Notes: generated by a model from the letters alone, not told the origin. A stretch of 64,000 nucleotides of DNA from Georgenia ruanii (GCF_009193175.1 NZ_VUKE01000016.1:44992-108991); one strand, 5' to 3'; shown: positions 34,576 to 45,820, counted from the stretch's first letter. Numbers and translations: made by a program.

Positions 34576-36019
34576 CCTCCAGGGCGGCGACCGCGAGGAT
34601 GACGTTCGCGCCCGACCACGTCAGCGGCGCGACGGCGGCCGGCGCGCCGCCGGCGAGCACCTTCTCGGGGATCGCGCCGGAGCCGGTGCGGTGCGCCGTC
34701 ACCCAGTCCAGCCACGCCCGGGCCTGCTCCTCGTGGCCCGTCGCGGCGGCGGTGAGGGCGTACAGCGTGGTCTCCGGCGTCCAGGAGATGCCGTCGCGCT
34801 TCCACCCCGCGCCCGGCGCCAGCCCGCCGGCCGGGCGCGCCATCTCGGCGGCGGAGGCGAGCCAGGCGTCCTCGGCGCCCGCCGGCGGCTCGGCGACGAA
34901 CGGCGGCAGCAGCATCGCCGTCGCCGCGTCCCGCCCGTCCGTGCCCAGCAGCGCGGTCATCGGCCCGCCGGTCCCGGCGTAACGGGTGTAGCCCGCGGCG
35001 CCGAACTCCTGCTCGACGGCGGCGCGCACCTCGGCGGCGCGCTCCGCGGCCGCCGCGGCCCGGTCGGGCAGCCCGGCGGCGTCATAGATCGCCACGGCGT
35101 GCTCGAGCCCGGCCAGCAGCGGCGCGACCGTGCCGAGGGTGAGCGCGTCCTCCTCCACCTCCCAGTAGTCCGCCGAGGCCGGCGGCAGGTGCGGGGCCGC
35201 GGCGGTGAGCGTGAGGATGCGGTCGACCGACCCGTCCACCAGCGGACGCAGCTGCCTCCAGGCCGCCGCCCGCGCGGCCGGGTCGGGGATGGCGTCGAGC
35301 ACGGTGGCCGCGGACCACACGGCCCACCCGTTGCCGTCGAGCTGGATGCCCCGCCCGTCCGGCACGCCGGAGCCGTCGGCGAGGTAGCGGGCCTGGAACC
35401 CGCCCTCGCCGCTCTGCACGTCGCGGAGGAAGCCGAGCACGGCGACGGCGTCGTCGGTGTGGCCCGTCTCGGCCAGCGCGGCGGCCACGAAGGAGGCGTC
35501 GCGCGGCCAGACGTAGCGCCAGCGGCTGGTCCAGCCGGCGACCGCGGCGCCGGGGGCGGCGGTGATGGTGCGGCCGTCGACGTCGAACCGGGCGCCGGTG
35601 AGGGTGTGCAGGTCGAGCAGCGCGCCCTCGACGAGCCCCTCGTAGGGCGTGCCGGCGCCGGGCACGGTGCCGGCGGCCAGCCAGGCGCGCTGCTCGGCGG
35701 CGAGCGCGCGGGCGGCCGGGTCGGCGGCGTCGGTCGCGAGCACCCGGGAGCCGGGCAGGTATTCCACCGACTCCCGCGCCGGCACGTCGGCGACCGTGCC
35801 GTCGGCCTGCAGGTGGATGCCGTCCAGGTAGAGGTCCACGAACTCCTCGGTGGACTCGGTCGCCTTCAGGTGCACGGACCACACGGCGACGAGGACGTAG
35901 ACGAGGGCGGCCGCCGTCCAGCCGCGCCAGCGCCGTCGCTGGTAGGGGCGCAGCCGGAAGGGGAGGCGGGCCGCGCGGCCGGCCGGGGCCTTCGCCGGCG
36001 CGGCGAGCGGGGACGTCAC
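34559..36019 (-). CDS. Membrane-anchored glycoside hydrolase, GH15/glucoamylase-like
   Basis: A 486-residue protein with a basic N-terminus, one membrane helix (WTAAALVYVLVAVWSVHL, about 34-51) and an extracytoplasmic (alpha/alpha)6-barrel-like domain. The GH15 signature WRYVWPRDASFVAAALAETG lies near residues 167-186. Later matches are YWEVEEDALTLGTVAPLLAGL and GSGAIPEKVLAGG...PLTWSGA. These fit glucoamylase or trehalase relatives; the substrate is not clear. GTG start, no strong ribosome site. Confidence 0.8.
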   Translation of the reverse strand: MTSPLAAPAKAPAGRAARLPFRLRPYQRRRWRGWTAAALVYVLVAVWSVHLKATESTEEFVDLYLDGIHLQADGTVADVPARESVEYLPGSRVLATDAADPAARALAAEQRAWLAAGTVPGAGTPYEGLVEGALLDLHTLTGARFDVDGRTITAAPGAAVAGWTSRWRYVWPRDASFVAAALAETGHTDDAVAVLGFLRDVQSGEGGFQARYLADGSGVPDGRGIQLDGNGWAVWSAATVLDAIPDPAARAAAWRQLRPLVDGSVDRILTLTAAAPHLPPASADYWEVEEDALTLGTVAPLLAGLEHAVAIYDAAGLPDRAAAAAERAAEVRAAVEQEFGAAGYTRYAGTGGPMTALLGTDGRDAATAMLLPPFVAEPPAGAEDAWLASAAEMARPAGGLAPGAGWKRDGISWTPETTLYALTAAATGHEEQARAWLDWVTAHRTGSGAIPEKVLAGGAPAAVAPLTWSGANVILAVAALEDAGAL

Positions 36020-36182
36020 CCGCCGAGATTACTGAATGTGACCCGTCGGTAAATGCGCGGTATCCGGTGGGAGGACGTGCCTCGTCGGATCGCGCCACAA
36101 TGTCCGCCCAGAGCGCTACCCGCCTCGGTAAACGCGCAGGTGAGCGTGTGCCCCACGATGACTTTGCGGCGCGTTCCGGGCG

Positions 36183-36749
36183 TCAGTAGCCCGAGCCTCC
36201 GGAGGACGTCGCGGCCGGCGCCTTGCCCTTGATCGGCTCGCCCTGCGGGCTGACCACCCACCAGACCCCGCCGGTGCCCTGGCCGCCGGTGTCGCCGGGC
36301 TTGTGGTCGGCGGAGAAGTAGTACAACGGTGCCCCCTTGTACGTCACCTGGGTGGAGCCGTCGCTGCGCTGGGCCGTGCCGAGGAGCGCGGCGTCGGCGC
36401 CGCTGCCGGCCTTCGCGGGGCCCTTCACCGGCGGCCACATGGCGAGGCACTGGCCCTCGCAGGTGCTCTTGCCGGGGGAGTCCTGGGTGAACACGTACAG
36501 CGTCTTGCCGTCCTCGTCGACGAGGATCGTGCCCAGGCCGGTGCTCGCGGTGGAGATCTCCTCCCCGGACGCCGTGCCGGGCTGGCCGCCCGGGGAGGTC
36601 GTGGCCGTGCCGGGCTGGCTCGTCGTCGCCCCGCCGGTGGCAGACTCGGTGGCGGACCCGGAGCCGGTGCCGCCCCCGCCGCAGCCCGCCAGCAGCGCGA
36701 CGGTGAACAGCCCCGCCGCCGTCGCCCGCAGCCCGATGTGTGTGCGCAT
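36183..36749 (-). CDS. Secreted-repeat lipoprotein (COG4315-like)
   Basis: A 188-residue lipoprotein. Signal peptide RATAAGLFTVALLAGC with lipobox LAGC, then a Ser/Thr/Gly linker. Two copies of the 'secreted repeat of unknown function' follow: GTILVDEDGKTLYVFTQDSPGKSTCEGQCLAMWPPV, and a second with APLYYFSADHKPGDTGGQG...WWVVSPQG. Related proteins often lie next to ECF sigma genes, as here. ATG at 36749 with GGAGGGG upstream; earlier in-frame starts lack this. Role unknown. Confidence 0.88.
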   Translation of the reverse strand: MRTHIGLRATAAGLFTVALLAGCGGGGTGSGSATESATGGATTSQPGTATTSPGGQPGTASGEEISTASTGLGTILVDEDGKTLYVFTQDSPGKSTCEGQCLAMWPPVKGPAKAGSGADAALLGTAQRSDGSTQVTYKGAPLYYFSADHKPGDTGGQGTGGVWWVVSPQGEPIKGKAPAATSSGGSGY

Positions 36750-36877
36750 GTTCCCCTCCGAGAGGCGAGCCGATGCGGCGAAGACCCCGGCGGCCCCCAC
36801 CCGCGGCAGTGGTACGGCCCGACGGCTCGGGCGGATTGCCCGCAATCCCGCCCCCGCCCGGCCCCGTACCTCCAGGC

Positions 36878-37456
36878 GTGCAGCTGTACCCGCGGGCGGA
36901 CCGCGCCGCCGACGCCGCGCTCGTCGACGGCCTGGCGCTCGACGACGCGCAGGCCGCCGCCGCCTTCGTGCGCCGCTTCCAGCGGCCGGTCTACGGGCTC
37001 GCGCTGTCCATCACCCGTGATGCGGCCCTGGCCGAGGACGTCAGCCAGGAGGTGTTCGTGCGGGCGTGGCGTGCCGCGGCGAGCTACGACGTGCGCCGCG
37101 CCTCCGTGCTCACCTGGCTGCTCACCATCACCCGCAACGCCGCCATCGACGCCGTCCGCATGCGCCGCGCGACCCCGACCGAGGGGGCCGAGCTCGAGGA
37201 GATCCTCACCGAGACCCTGCGCGCGCCGGACACCGAGCAGACCGCGCTGCGCAACGTCGAGCGGGACCTGGTGCTCCGCCGGCTGCGCGAGCTGCCGCCC
37301 GAGCAGGCGCGGGCGGTGGTGCTCGCCGTCATCGGCGGGTGCACCGCGCTGGAGATCAGCCGCCTCGAGGGCATCCCGCTGGGGACCGCGAAGACCCGCA
37401 TCCGCACCGGGCTGCGCCGGGTGCGCCAGCAGCTGGAGGAGGCCCACCGTGACTGA
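36878..37456 (+). CDS. ECF-type RNA polymerase sigma factor
   Basis: A 192-residue sigma-70 family factor with region 2 (ITRDAALAEDVSQEVFVRAWRAAASYDVRRASVLTWLLTITRNAAIDAVR) and region 4 (RLRELPPEQARAVVLAVIGGCTALEISRLEGIPLGTAKTRIRTGLRRVRQQL). Resembles the SigK-type ECF group. I use the GTG at 36878 for its typical ECF length and because it leaves 128 bases for divergent promoters. The ATG at 36773, with a GAGAGG site, would add a low-complexity Pro/Arg lead of 35 residues. Overlaps the anti-sigma gene by eight bases. Confidence 0.9.
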   Translation: MQLYPRADRAADAALVDGLALDDAQAAAAFVRRFQRPVYGLALSITRDAALAEDVSQEVFVRAWRAAASYDVRRASVLTWLLTITRNAAIDAVRMRRATPTEGAELEEILTETLRAPDTEQTALRNVERDLVLRRLRELPPEQARAVVLAVIGGCTALEISRLEGIPLGTAKTRIRTGLRRVRQQLEEAHRD

Positions 37457-38201
37457 CCGGCACGCGGACCCGGACGCACTCCTCGACCTGGCGCTCGGCC
37501 ACGCCTGTGAGCCCCGCCGCGGCGCGCTGTTGCGCCACCTCACCACGTGCGAGGCGTGCCGGCGCGACTACGCCGAGCTCGTCGCCGGGGTCGACCGCGT
37601 GCTCGTCGCCGCCCCGGCCGCCGACCCGCCGCCCGGCTTCGACCGCGCCGTCCTCGCGGCGATGGGGATGTCGGAGCGCACCGCGACGGCGCCCGGCGCC
37701 CGTCCGACCTCGGCGGCTGGCGCGCGTCCGACCACCGCGCCCGGCGCCCGTCCGACCACGGCGGCTGTTGCCCGTCCGGCGACGGCGCCCGCCGCCCGTC
37801 CCCGCCGGCCACGGCGCCGCGCCCTCGTGCTCGCGGCCTCCGTCGCCGCGGCGGCGGGCGCGGCGCTCGGCGCTGTCGTCACCGCCACCGTCGTGGGGGA
37901 CCAGCCCGCCGCGCAGGTCGCCGCCGGGACCCCGATGGTCACCGCCGGCGGTGACCGGGTGGGCAGCGTCGCCACCAGCTACTACGACGGCGGCCCCGTG
38001 CTGGTCCTCGACGTCGCCGGCCGGCCCGGCGCGACCTACGAGTGCCGCCTGGTTCACGAGGACGGCACCAGCGAGACGATGGGGCGCTGGACGCTGGGTC
38101 AGGACGCGGCGACCTGGGTGGTGCCCGCGCCGGCGCGGGCCGGCGGCGAGCTGCAGCTGGTCACCCCGGCCGGGCAGGTGTGGGCGACCGCCCGGCTCTG
38201 A
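37449..38201 (+). CDS. Anti-sigma factor with ZAS zinc motif
   Basis: A 250-residue membrane anti-sigma protein. The N-terminal zinc-binding anti-sigma motif is HLTTCEAC (H-x3-C-x2-C). Next comes a linker of five eight-residue repeats (type APGARPTT, DNA about 37689-37808). A membrane helix follows (ALVLAASVAAAAGAALGAVVTATVV), then an RskA-like extracytoplasmic domain (GGPVLVLDVAGRPGATYECRLVHEDG). It presumably holds the adjacent sigma factor inactive; the inducing signal is unknown. GTG start overlapping the sigma gene. Confidence 0.87.
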   Translation: MTDRHADPDALLDLALGHACEPRRGALLRHLTTCEACRRDYAELVAGVDRVLVAAPAADPPPGFDRAVLAAMGMSERTATAPGARPTSAAGARPTTAPGARPTTAAVARPATAPAARPRRPRRRALVLAASVAAAAGAALGAVVTATVVGDQPAAQVAAGTPMVTAGGDRVGSVATSYYDGGPVLVLDVAGRPGATYECRLVHEDGTSETMGRWTLGQDAATWVVPAPARAGGELQLVTPAGQVWATARL

Positions 38202-40323
<2,122 letters not shown>

Positions 40324-40363
40324 GCCCAGCCCCTGGCGCCAGCCGCCAGGACTGATCACAGAC

Positions 40364-40397
40364 GAGGGGCGGCATCCCGGAAGGGGTGCCGCCCCTC
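40364..40397 (+). terminator. Hairpin terminator after groEL
   Basis: A 15-bp stem (GAGGGGCGGCATCCC at 40364-40378 with GGGGTGCCGCCCCTC at 40383-40397, one G-T pair) and a GGAA tetraloop, 41 bases after the groEL stop. No T-run follows. Confidence 0.85.
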
Positions 40398-40534
40398 GGC
40401 GTACCCGGGCGGGCGCCGCGCCGCGCCTCCCACCACGTGAGACCGTGCCAGATTCGCGACATCTGTCGCCCGCGCCGGGGCATAGTGGAGACGGCCAGCG
40501 TGAGACGGCTGGCGATGCGACTGGGGGGTTGCAG

Positions 40535-40801
40535 ATGGGGCACACGGCCATGCGCGTGGTGGACGAGCGGCGGGACCTGCTCGAGGTCGGCCAGCGGCTC
40601 GTGCAGGAGTTCCGAGGACGGCGCTGCGCAGGGGCGGTGCTGTCGGAGGTGACGATCTGCCGCGCGGTGCTCGTGCGGGCGGGCGTGCGCGCCGGCCTCG
40701 CCACCGCCACGGAGGCCATGGCGCGGTGCCGCCTGCAGCGCCGGGAGGACGCCGACGCGGCCGAGGAGCTGGCGCGCCGTCGGGTGCAGCGGATCCGCTG
40801 A
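40535..40801 (+). CDS. Small helical protein of unknown function
   Basis: Encodes 88 residues, mostly charged helix (ERRDLLEVGQRLVQEFRGRRC, then REDADAAEELARRRVQRIR). The ATG at 40535 follows GGGGGG at ribosome-site distance; ATG at 40550 is possible. The overall look recalls small three-helix proteins common in actinobacteria, but I do not recognise a family with confidence. Follows the groEL terminator by 137 bases. Confidence 0.5.
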   Translation: MGHTAMRVVDERRDLLEVGQRLVQEFRGRRCAGAVLSEVTICRAVLVRAGVRAGLATATEAMARCRLQRREDADAAEELARRRVQRIR

Positions 40802-40846
40802 CCCCGCGCGCGTTCCGGCTCGGCTGGGGCCGTGCGGTGGGCGCGG

Positions 40847-41623
40847 TCAGTTGGGGCTGTCGTCCCCGGCGCCCGTGAGCGCCCGGCGCGCGTGCCGGCA
40901 CGCCCGCAGCAGCCGGTCGGCCAGGGCGGTCGCGTCGACGGTGGCGAAGCGGGCGGTGGGCAGGGCGACGGTCAGGGCGGCGTGCTCGCCGTCGATGACG
41001 CCCAGCGACGCGCCGATCGCCGTCACCCCGGGCTCGCTCTCGTCGTGGTTGAGTCCGAAGCGGTGGGCGCGCACGGCCGCGAGCTCGCGGTGCAGGGCCG
41101 GCAGGCTGTCGATCTGCTCGCCGGGCCAGGGGGTCAGGCCGCCGGGGTGGAGGGCGTCGACGGCGTCGTCGTCGAGGTCGGCGAGCATCGCCTTGCCGCC
41201 GGAGGTGCAGTACGCGGGCATGTTCGCGCCGGTGCGCAGCCCCACGCGCAGCGGCTGGGTGCCCTCGATGCCGTCGGCGAAGCGCACCTCCGCGCCGTCG
41301 CGGACCATGAGGTGCACCGTCTCGCCCACCTCGGCGTAGAGGTGCTCCAGGTAGGGGCGGACCCGCTCGGGCAGCGGGGGAGCCGCCGCCGTCCGGCCCA
41401 GCCCGAGCAGCTCGGGGCCGGGGTGGTACAGGCGCCGGTCGCCCTGGACGGCGAACCCGCGGTGGGCGAGCGTGGAGAGCAGGCGGTGCGCCGTCGACGC
41501 CGCGACGTCGAGCTCGCGCCCGGCCTCGGTGACGCTCAGGGTGCCGCGGTCGGCCAGGAGCGTCAGCAACGTGAGGGCACGGTCGACCGCCTCGATGCGG
41601 TACGGATCACTTTTCTGCTGCAC
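40847..41623 (-). CDS. IclR-family transcriptional regulator of the gentisate cluster
   Basis: A 258-residue IclR protein. Winged helix at residues 9-70 (RIEAVDRALTLLTLLADRGTLSVTEAGRELDVAASTAHRLLSTLAHRGFA). The effector domain includes YAEVGETVHLMVRDGAEVRFADGIEG, AYCTSGGKAMLADL and TAIGASLGVIDGEH. It is divergent from the 3-hydroxybenzoate gene. In Corynebacterium glutamicum an IclR regulator (GenR) controls the same pathway, so the role here is very likely analogous. Inducer (3-hydroxybenzoate or gentisate) inferred. Confidence 0.88.
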   Translation of the reverse strand: MQQKSDPYRIEAVDRALTLLTLLADRGTLSVTEAGRELDVAASTAHRLLSTLAHRGFAVQGDRRLYHPGPELLGLGRTAAAPPLPERVRPYLEHLYAEVGETVHLMVRDGAEVRFADGIEGTQPLRVGLRTGANMPAYCTSGGKAMLADLDDDAVDALHPGGLTPWPGEQIDSLPALHRELAAVRAHRFGLNHDESEPGVTAIGASLGVIDGEHAALTVALPTARFATVDATALADRLLRACRHARRALTGAGDDSPN

Positions 41624-41643
41624 GGAACGACCGTAGCGGCTCG

Positions 41644-41673
41644 TTGCGTTCAGTGGAAGTCTGTGGCTAAAGT
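41644..41673 (+). promoter_or_regulatory. Promoter with internal dyad before the 3-hydroxybenzoate operon
   Basis: TTGCGT (41644-41649), an 18-base spacer and TAAAGT (41668-41673) form a reasonable sigma-A promoter. Inside the spacer, TTCAGTGGAA (41649-41658) is a TTC-N4-GAA dyad, a plausible site for the divergent IclR regulator. Start of transcription would be about 70 bases before the ATG. Confidence 0.5.
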
Positions 41674-41748
41674 CCTATCAACCTTGTGGTGGTCGTCACG
41701 ACGCGTCCGTACGGCCGACCGCCCCGCGCTCTCGAGGAGGAGGCACTC

Positions 41749-43047
41749 ATGTCGACAGACCAGGTCATCATGGCCGGTGGAGGAATCGGTGGCCTCGGGG
41801 CGGCGCTCATGCTCGCCCGCCGGGGCGTGAAGGTCCGCGTGCTCGAGCGGGCGCCGGAGTTCGGTGAGGTGGGCGCGGGCCTGCAGCTCGCCCCGAACAT
41901 CACCCGCATGCTCAAGGAGGTCGGCGTCTTCGAGAAGATCGCGCCGGTGTCCGTCTTCCCCAAGCGCCTCGTGTTCATGAACGCCAAGACCGGCGAGCAG
42001 CTCACCACGCTCGACCTCGCGGACGCCGAGAGGCGCTACGGCGCGCCCTACGTGGTCCTGCACCGCAGCGACCTGCTCAACGCCCTCCTCGAGGCCGCGC
42101 AGGCCGAGGAGAACATCACGCTGCACACCCACTCCATGGTCGAGGGCATCGAGGACCGCGGCGACCGGGTCGTGGTGCGCACCGCAGCCGGCGAGGAGTA
42201 CACCGGCGAGCTGCTGCTGGGCGCCGACGGGCTGCACTCGCGGGTGCGCAAGGAGATCGTCCACGACGAGCCCATCAACTCGGGCTACGTCGCCTACCGC
42301 GGCGCCGTGCCGGTGGAGGACGTCGACCGCCGCATGGCCATGGACGAGGTCGTCGTGTGGATGGGCCCGGGCATGCACCTGGTCCAGTACCCCGTGCGCG
42401 CCGGCAAGCTGTACAACCAGGTCGCCGTCTTCCGCAGCCAGGAGTTCCTCGAGGGCAAGGAGGACTGGGGCACGCCCGAAGAGCTCGACCGCACCTACGC
42501 AGGCATGTGCGAGTCGGTGCGCGTGGCCATCCCGTCCCTGCAGCGCAACGCCCGCTGGGCCATGTTCGACCGCGAGCCCGCCGCGACGTGGACCAAGGGC
42601 CGGGTCTCGCTGCTCGGCGACGCCGCGCACGCCATGCTCCAGTACCTCGCCCAGGGCGCCGGGCAGTCCCTGCTCGACGGCGCCGCCCTGGCCCGGGCGC
42701 TCCCCGTTCTGGGGGAGGGCGCCTGGTCCAGCGAGGCGCTGGCCGACGCGCTCCAGACCTACGAGGACGAGCGCGTCGCCTTCGCCGGCACCGTCCAGTC
42801 CACCGCCCGGACCTGGGGCGACATCTGGCACGTCGACGGCTACGTGCCGATGATCCTGCGCGACGAGGTGTTCCGCAGCCGGGACGTGTACGACTACTCG
42901 TTCGTCGACTGGCTGTACGGTCCCGTCCAGGACGCCGTCGCCGCGCAGCCGGCCGCGGACGGCGCCGCGCAGCCCGTCGGCGCCGCCCCGGTCGTCCCGT
43001 CCGCCGCCCCGGCGGAGTCCACGACCCGCACCCCCGCCCACGCCTGA
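41749..43047 (+). CDS. FAD-dependent 3-hydroxybenzoate 6-monooxygenase
   Basis: Predicted to hydroxylate 3-hydroxybenzoate to gentisate using NAD(P)H and O2. The 432-residue flavoprotein has an N-terminal Rossmann motif (VIMAGGGIGGLGAALMLARRGVKVRVLE) and LLLGADGLHSRVR. The second FAD motif is SLLGDAAHAMLQYLAQGAGQSLLDGAALA (near residue 290). Substrate is assigned from the downstream gentisate genes; salicylate 5-type substrates are less likely. The ATG at 41749 has GAGGAGGAGG upstream. Confidence 0.85.
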   Translation: MSTDQVIMAGGGIGGLGAALMLARRGVKVRVLERAPEFGEVGAGLQLAPNITRMLKEVGVFEKIAPVSVFPKRLVFMNAKTGEQLTTLDLADAERRYGAPYVVLHRSDLLNALLEAAQAEENITLHTHSMVEGIEDRGDRVVVRTAAGEEYTGELLLGADGLHSRVRKEIVHDEPINSGYVAYRGAVPVEDVDRRMAMDEVVVWMGPGMHLVQYPVRAGKLYNQVAVFRSQEFLEGKEDWGTPEELDRTYAGMCESVRVAIPSLQRNARWAMFDREPAATWTKGRVSLLGDAAHAMLQYLAQGAGQSLLDGAALARALPVLGEGAWSSEALADALQTYEDERVAFAGTVQSTARTWGDIWHVDGYVPMILRDEVFRSRDVYDYSFVDWLYGPVQDAVAAQPAADGAAQPVGAAPVVPSAAPAESTTRTPAHA

Positions 43048-43061
43048 GGAGGAGATCGACG

Positions 43062-44177
43062 ATGACCACCACCGACGAGCCCATCGACCACGCGTCCGTC
43101 CAGAACCAGATGACCCAGGGCGACAGCCCCGAGCTGGGGCAGCTGTACCGGGACTTCGGCGCCGAGCACCTCATCCCGCTGTGGACCCAGATCGACGACC
43201 TCATGCCGATGCACCCCCAGCCCAAGGCGGTGCCGCACGTGTGGCGCTGGTCCACGCTGTACCCGCTGGCCCAGCGCTCCGGTGACCTCGTGCCGGTCGG
43301 GCGCGGCGGCGAGCGGCGGGCCATCGCGCTGGCCAACCCGGGGCTGCCCGGGCGCGCGTACGTCTCCCCGACCCTGTGGGCGGCGATCCAGTACCTCGGC
43401 CCGAAGGAGACGGCGCCGGAGCACCGCCACTCCCAGAACGCGTTCCGGTTCGTCGTCGAGGGCGAGGGCGTGTGGACGGTCGTCAACGGCGACCCGGTGC
43501 GCATGTCCCGCGGCGACTTCCTGCTCACCCCGGGCTGGAACTTCCACGGCCACCACAACGAGACCGACCAGCCGATGGCCTGGATCGACGGCCTCGACAT
43601 CCCCTTCTCGTACCAGAACGACGTCGGCTTCTTCGAGTTCGGCTCCGAGCGGGTCACCGACTACGCCACCCCGAACTTCTCCCGCGGCGAGCGGCTGTGG
43701 TGCCACCCGGGCCTGCGCCCGCTGTCGGGCCTGCAGAACACGGTCTCCTCGCCGATCGGGGCGTACCGCTGGGAGTTCACCGACCGGGCCCTGACCGAGC
43801 AGCTGCTGCTCGAGGACGAGGGGCAGCCGGCCACGATCGAGCAGGGCCACGCGGCCGTCCGGTACGTCAACCCCACCACCGGCGGCGACGTCATGCCGAC
43901 GATCCGGGCGGAGTTCCACCGCCTGCGCGCCGGCACCGCCACGCCGACCCGCCGCGAGGTGGGCTCGAGCGTGTTCCAGGTCTTCGAGGGCCACGGCTCC
44001 GTGGTGCTCGACGGCACCGAGCACAAGCTCGACAAGGGCGACCTGTTCGTCATCCCGTCGTGGGTGCCGTGGTCGCTCCAGGCCGAGGAGCAGTTCGACC
44101 TGTTCCGATTCTCGGACGCTCCGATCATGGAGCGTCTGCACTTCGACCGCGTCCACGTCGACGGAGGAAACCGATGA
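43062..44177 (+). CDS. Gentisate 1,2-dioxygenase
   Basis: Ring-opens gentisate to maleylpyruvate with Fe(II). The 371-residue bicupin protein has the first cupin motif APEHRHSQNAFRFVVEGEG (metal His H121 and H123) and a later GWNFHGHHN. The C-terminal cupin has SSVFQVFEGHGSVVLDGTEHKLDKGDLFVIPSWVPW. Length and motifs match the gentisate dioxygenase family. Separated by 14 bases from the hydroxylase, with a GAGGAG ribosome site. Confidence 0.93.
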   Translation: MTTTDEPIDHASVQNQMTQGDSPELGQLYRDFGAEHLIPLWTQIDDLMPMHPQPKAVPHVWRWSTLYPLAQRSGDLVPVGRGGERRAIALANPGLPGRAYVSPTLWAAIQYLGPKETAPEHRHSQNAFRFVVEGEGVWTVVNGDPVRMSRGDFLLTPGWNFHGHHNETDQPMAWIDGLDIPFSYQNDVGFFEFGSERVTDYATPNFSRGERLWCHPGLRPLSGLQNTVSSPIGAYRWEFTDRALTEQLLLEDEGQPATIEQGHAAVRYVNPTTGGDVMPTIRAEFHRLRAGTATPTRREVGSSVFQVFEGHGSVVLDGTEHKLDKGDLFVIPSWVPWSLQAEEQFDLFRFSDAPIMERLHFDRVHVDGGNR

Positions 44178-45034
44178 AGCTTGCCACCCTGCGCCTGTCC
44201 GAGGGCCGTACCGTCGCCGTCCGGGTGGACGGTGAGACCGGCGTCGAGACCGGGCACACCGACGTCGGCGCGCTGCTGCGCGCCGGCGGCCTGGAGGCCG
44301 CCGCGGCGGCCGACGGCGCCCGCCACGATCTCGCCGGCGCCGACCTCGCCCCGGTGGTGCCCGCGCCGGGCAAGATCGTGTGCGTCGGGCTGAACTACCG
44401 CAACCACATCCTCGAGATGGGTCGCGAGCTGCCCGAGTACCCCACGCTGTTCACCAAGTTCCCCGAGGCCCTCATCGGCCCGCGCGACGAGATCCAGATC
44501 CCGCCGGAGTCGGACAAGATCGACTGGGAGGGCGAGCTCGCCGTCGTCGTCGGCACAACGGTGCGCCGCGCCTCCGCCGCGGAGGCCGAGGCCGCGATCG
44601 CCGGCTACGCCGTCCTCAACGACGTGACCATGCGGGACTGGCAGTACCGGTCCCCGCAGTGGTTCCAGGGCAAGGCCTGGGAGAACAGCACCCCGATCGG
44701 CCCGGTGCTGGCCACCGCCGACGAGATCCCGGGCGACGCGCAGATGGTCACCCGGCTCGACGGCGAGGAGCTCCAGCGCACCCCGATCGACGACCTCGTG
44801 TTCAACGCGGTGGACCTGGTGCGCTACATCTCGACGATCTTCACGCTCAACCCCGGCGACGTGATCGCCACCGGCACCCCCGGCGGGGTCGGCCACGCCC
44901 GCAAGCCCGCCCGGTACATCAGCGCCGGGCAGACCCTGACGACGACGATCGACGGGATCGGCGAGCTGGTCAACGTCGCGGTCGCCGAGCGGGTGGACGC
45001 GGTCGCGGCGGCCGGGGAGGCGGCCCGGGCATGA
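44174..45034 (+). CDS. Fumarylpyruvate hydrolase (FAA hydrolase family)
   Basis: Splits fumarylpyruvate into fumarate and pyruvate. The 286-residue product has the FAH fold: KIVCVGLNYRNHILEMG, metal-binding DWEGELAVVVG, YAVLNDVTMRDWQYR, and GDVIATGTPGGVGHARKP near the end. Substrate is assigned from its position between gentisate dioxygenase and maleylpyruvate isomerase. GGAGGAAA ribosome site; ATGA overlap with the dioxygenase gene. Confidence 0.9.
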   Translation: MKLATLRLSEGRTVAVRVDGETGVETGHTDVGALLRAGGLEAAAAADGARHDLAGADLAPVVPAPGKIVCVGLNYRNHILEMGRELPEYPTLFTKFPEALIGPRDEIQIPPESDKIDWEGELAVVVGTTVRRASAAEAEAAIAGYAVLNDVTMRDWQYRSPQWFQGKAWENSTPIGPVLATADEIPGDAQMVTRLDGEELQRTPIDDLVFNAVDLVRYISTIFTLNPGDVIATGTPGGVGHARKPARYISAGQTLTTTIDGIGELVNVAVAERVDAVAAAGEAARA

Positions 45035-45807
45035 GCGTGACCTCGGAGGAGGCCGCCCGGGAGGCCCTGCGCCAGCGGCAGGGCGCCGGGGCGCGGTACG
45101 ACTCCCCGGCCGCCCCGGCCCGCGAGCTGGCCTGGGCCCGGCGCGGGACGGCGTACTTCGCGCGCAAGCTCAACGAGCTGACCGACGCCGAGCTGTACGA
45201 CCCGAGCCTGCTGCCGGGCTGGACCCGGGCGCACCTGGTGGCGCACGTGGGCTACAACGCCCGGGCGCTGACCCGGCTGGTGGAGTGGGCGCGCACCGGG
45301 GTGGAGACGCCCATGTACGCCTCCACGGAGCAGCGCAATGCCGAGATCGAGCGGGGCGCGACCCTGCCGGCGCGGGCGCTGCGCAACCTCTTCGCCCACG
45401 CCGAGGTGCACCTCAACGTCGAATGGCGCGACCTGACCGACGCCGGGTGGGACGCCCAGGTGCGCACCGCGCAGGGCCGGCTCGTCCCGGCGCGGGAGAC
45501 GGCGTGGATGCGCACCCGCGAGGTGTGGGTGCACGCCGTCGACCTGGACAACGGCGGGAGCTTCGACGACGTCCCGCCCGACCTGCTGGCCGAGCTGCTC
45601 GCGGACGTCCAGCGGTCCTGGGCGCGCCGGGAGGAGCGGGTCGGCCTCACCCTCGCACCCACCGGGGGCGAGCCGGTGGTCGTCGGGAACGGCGGCCCCA
45701 CCGTCTCCGGCGCCCTGCCGGACCTCGTGCGGTGGCTGACCGGCCGCGGCGTGCGGCGCCTGACCAGCTCGGACGGGGAGATCCCGGACATCCCGCGCTG
45801 GTTCTGA
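45031..45807 (+). CDS. Maleylpyruvate isomerase, mycothiol-dependent type
   Basis: Converts maleylpyruvate to fumarylpyruvate. The 258-residue product belongs to the DinB-like MDMPI family, not the glutathione type. Likely zinc ligands are H72 (HLVAHVGYNARAL), E164 and H168 (TREVWVHAVDLD), matching the His-Glu-His set of the Corynebacterium enzyme. An SCP2-like C-terminal domain follows. Its presence implies a mycothiol-making host. ATGA overlap with the hydrolase gene; last gene before a strong hairpin. Confidence 0.92.
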   Translation: MSVTSEEAAREALRQRQGAGARYDSPAAPARELAWARRGTAYFARKLNELTDAELYDPSLLPGWTRAHLVAHVGYNARALTRLVEWARTGVETPMYASTEQRNAEIERGATLPARALRNLFAHAEVHLNVEWRDLTDAGWDAQVRTAQGRLVPARETAWMRTREVWVHAVDLDNGGSFDDVPPDLLAELLADVQRSWARREERVGLTLAPTGGEPVVVGNGGPTVSGALPDLVRWLTGRGVRRLTSSDGEIPDIPRWF

Positions 45808-45820
45808 CGGGACGACGGCG

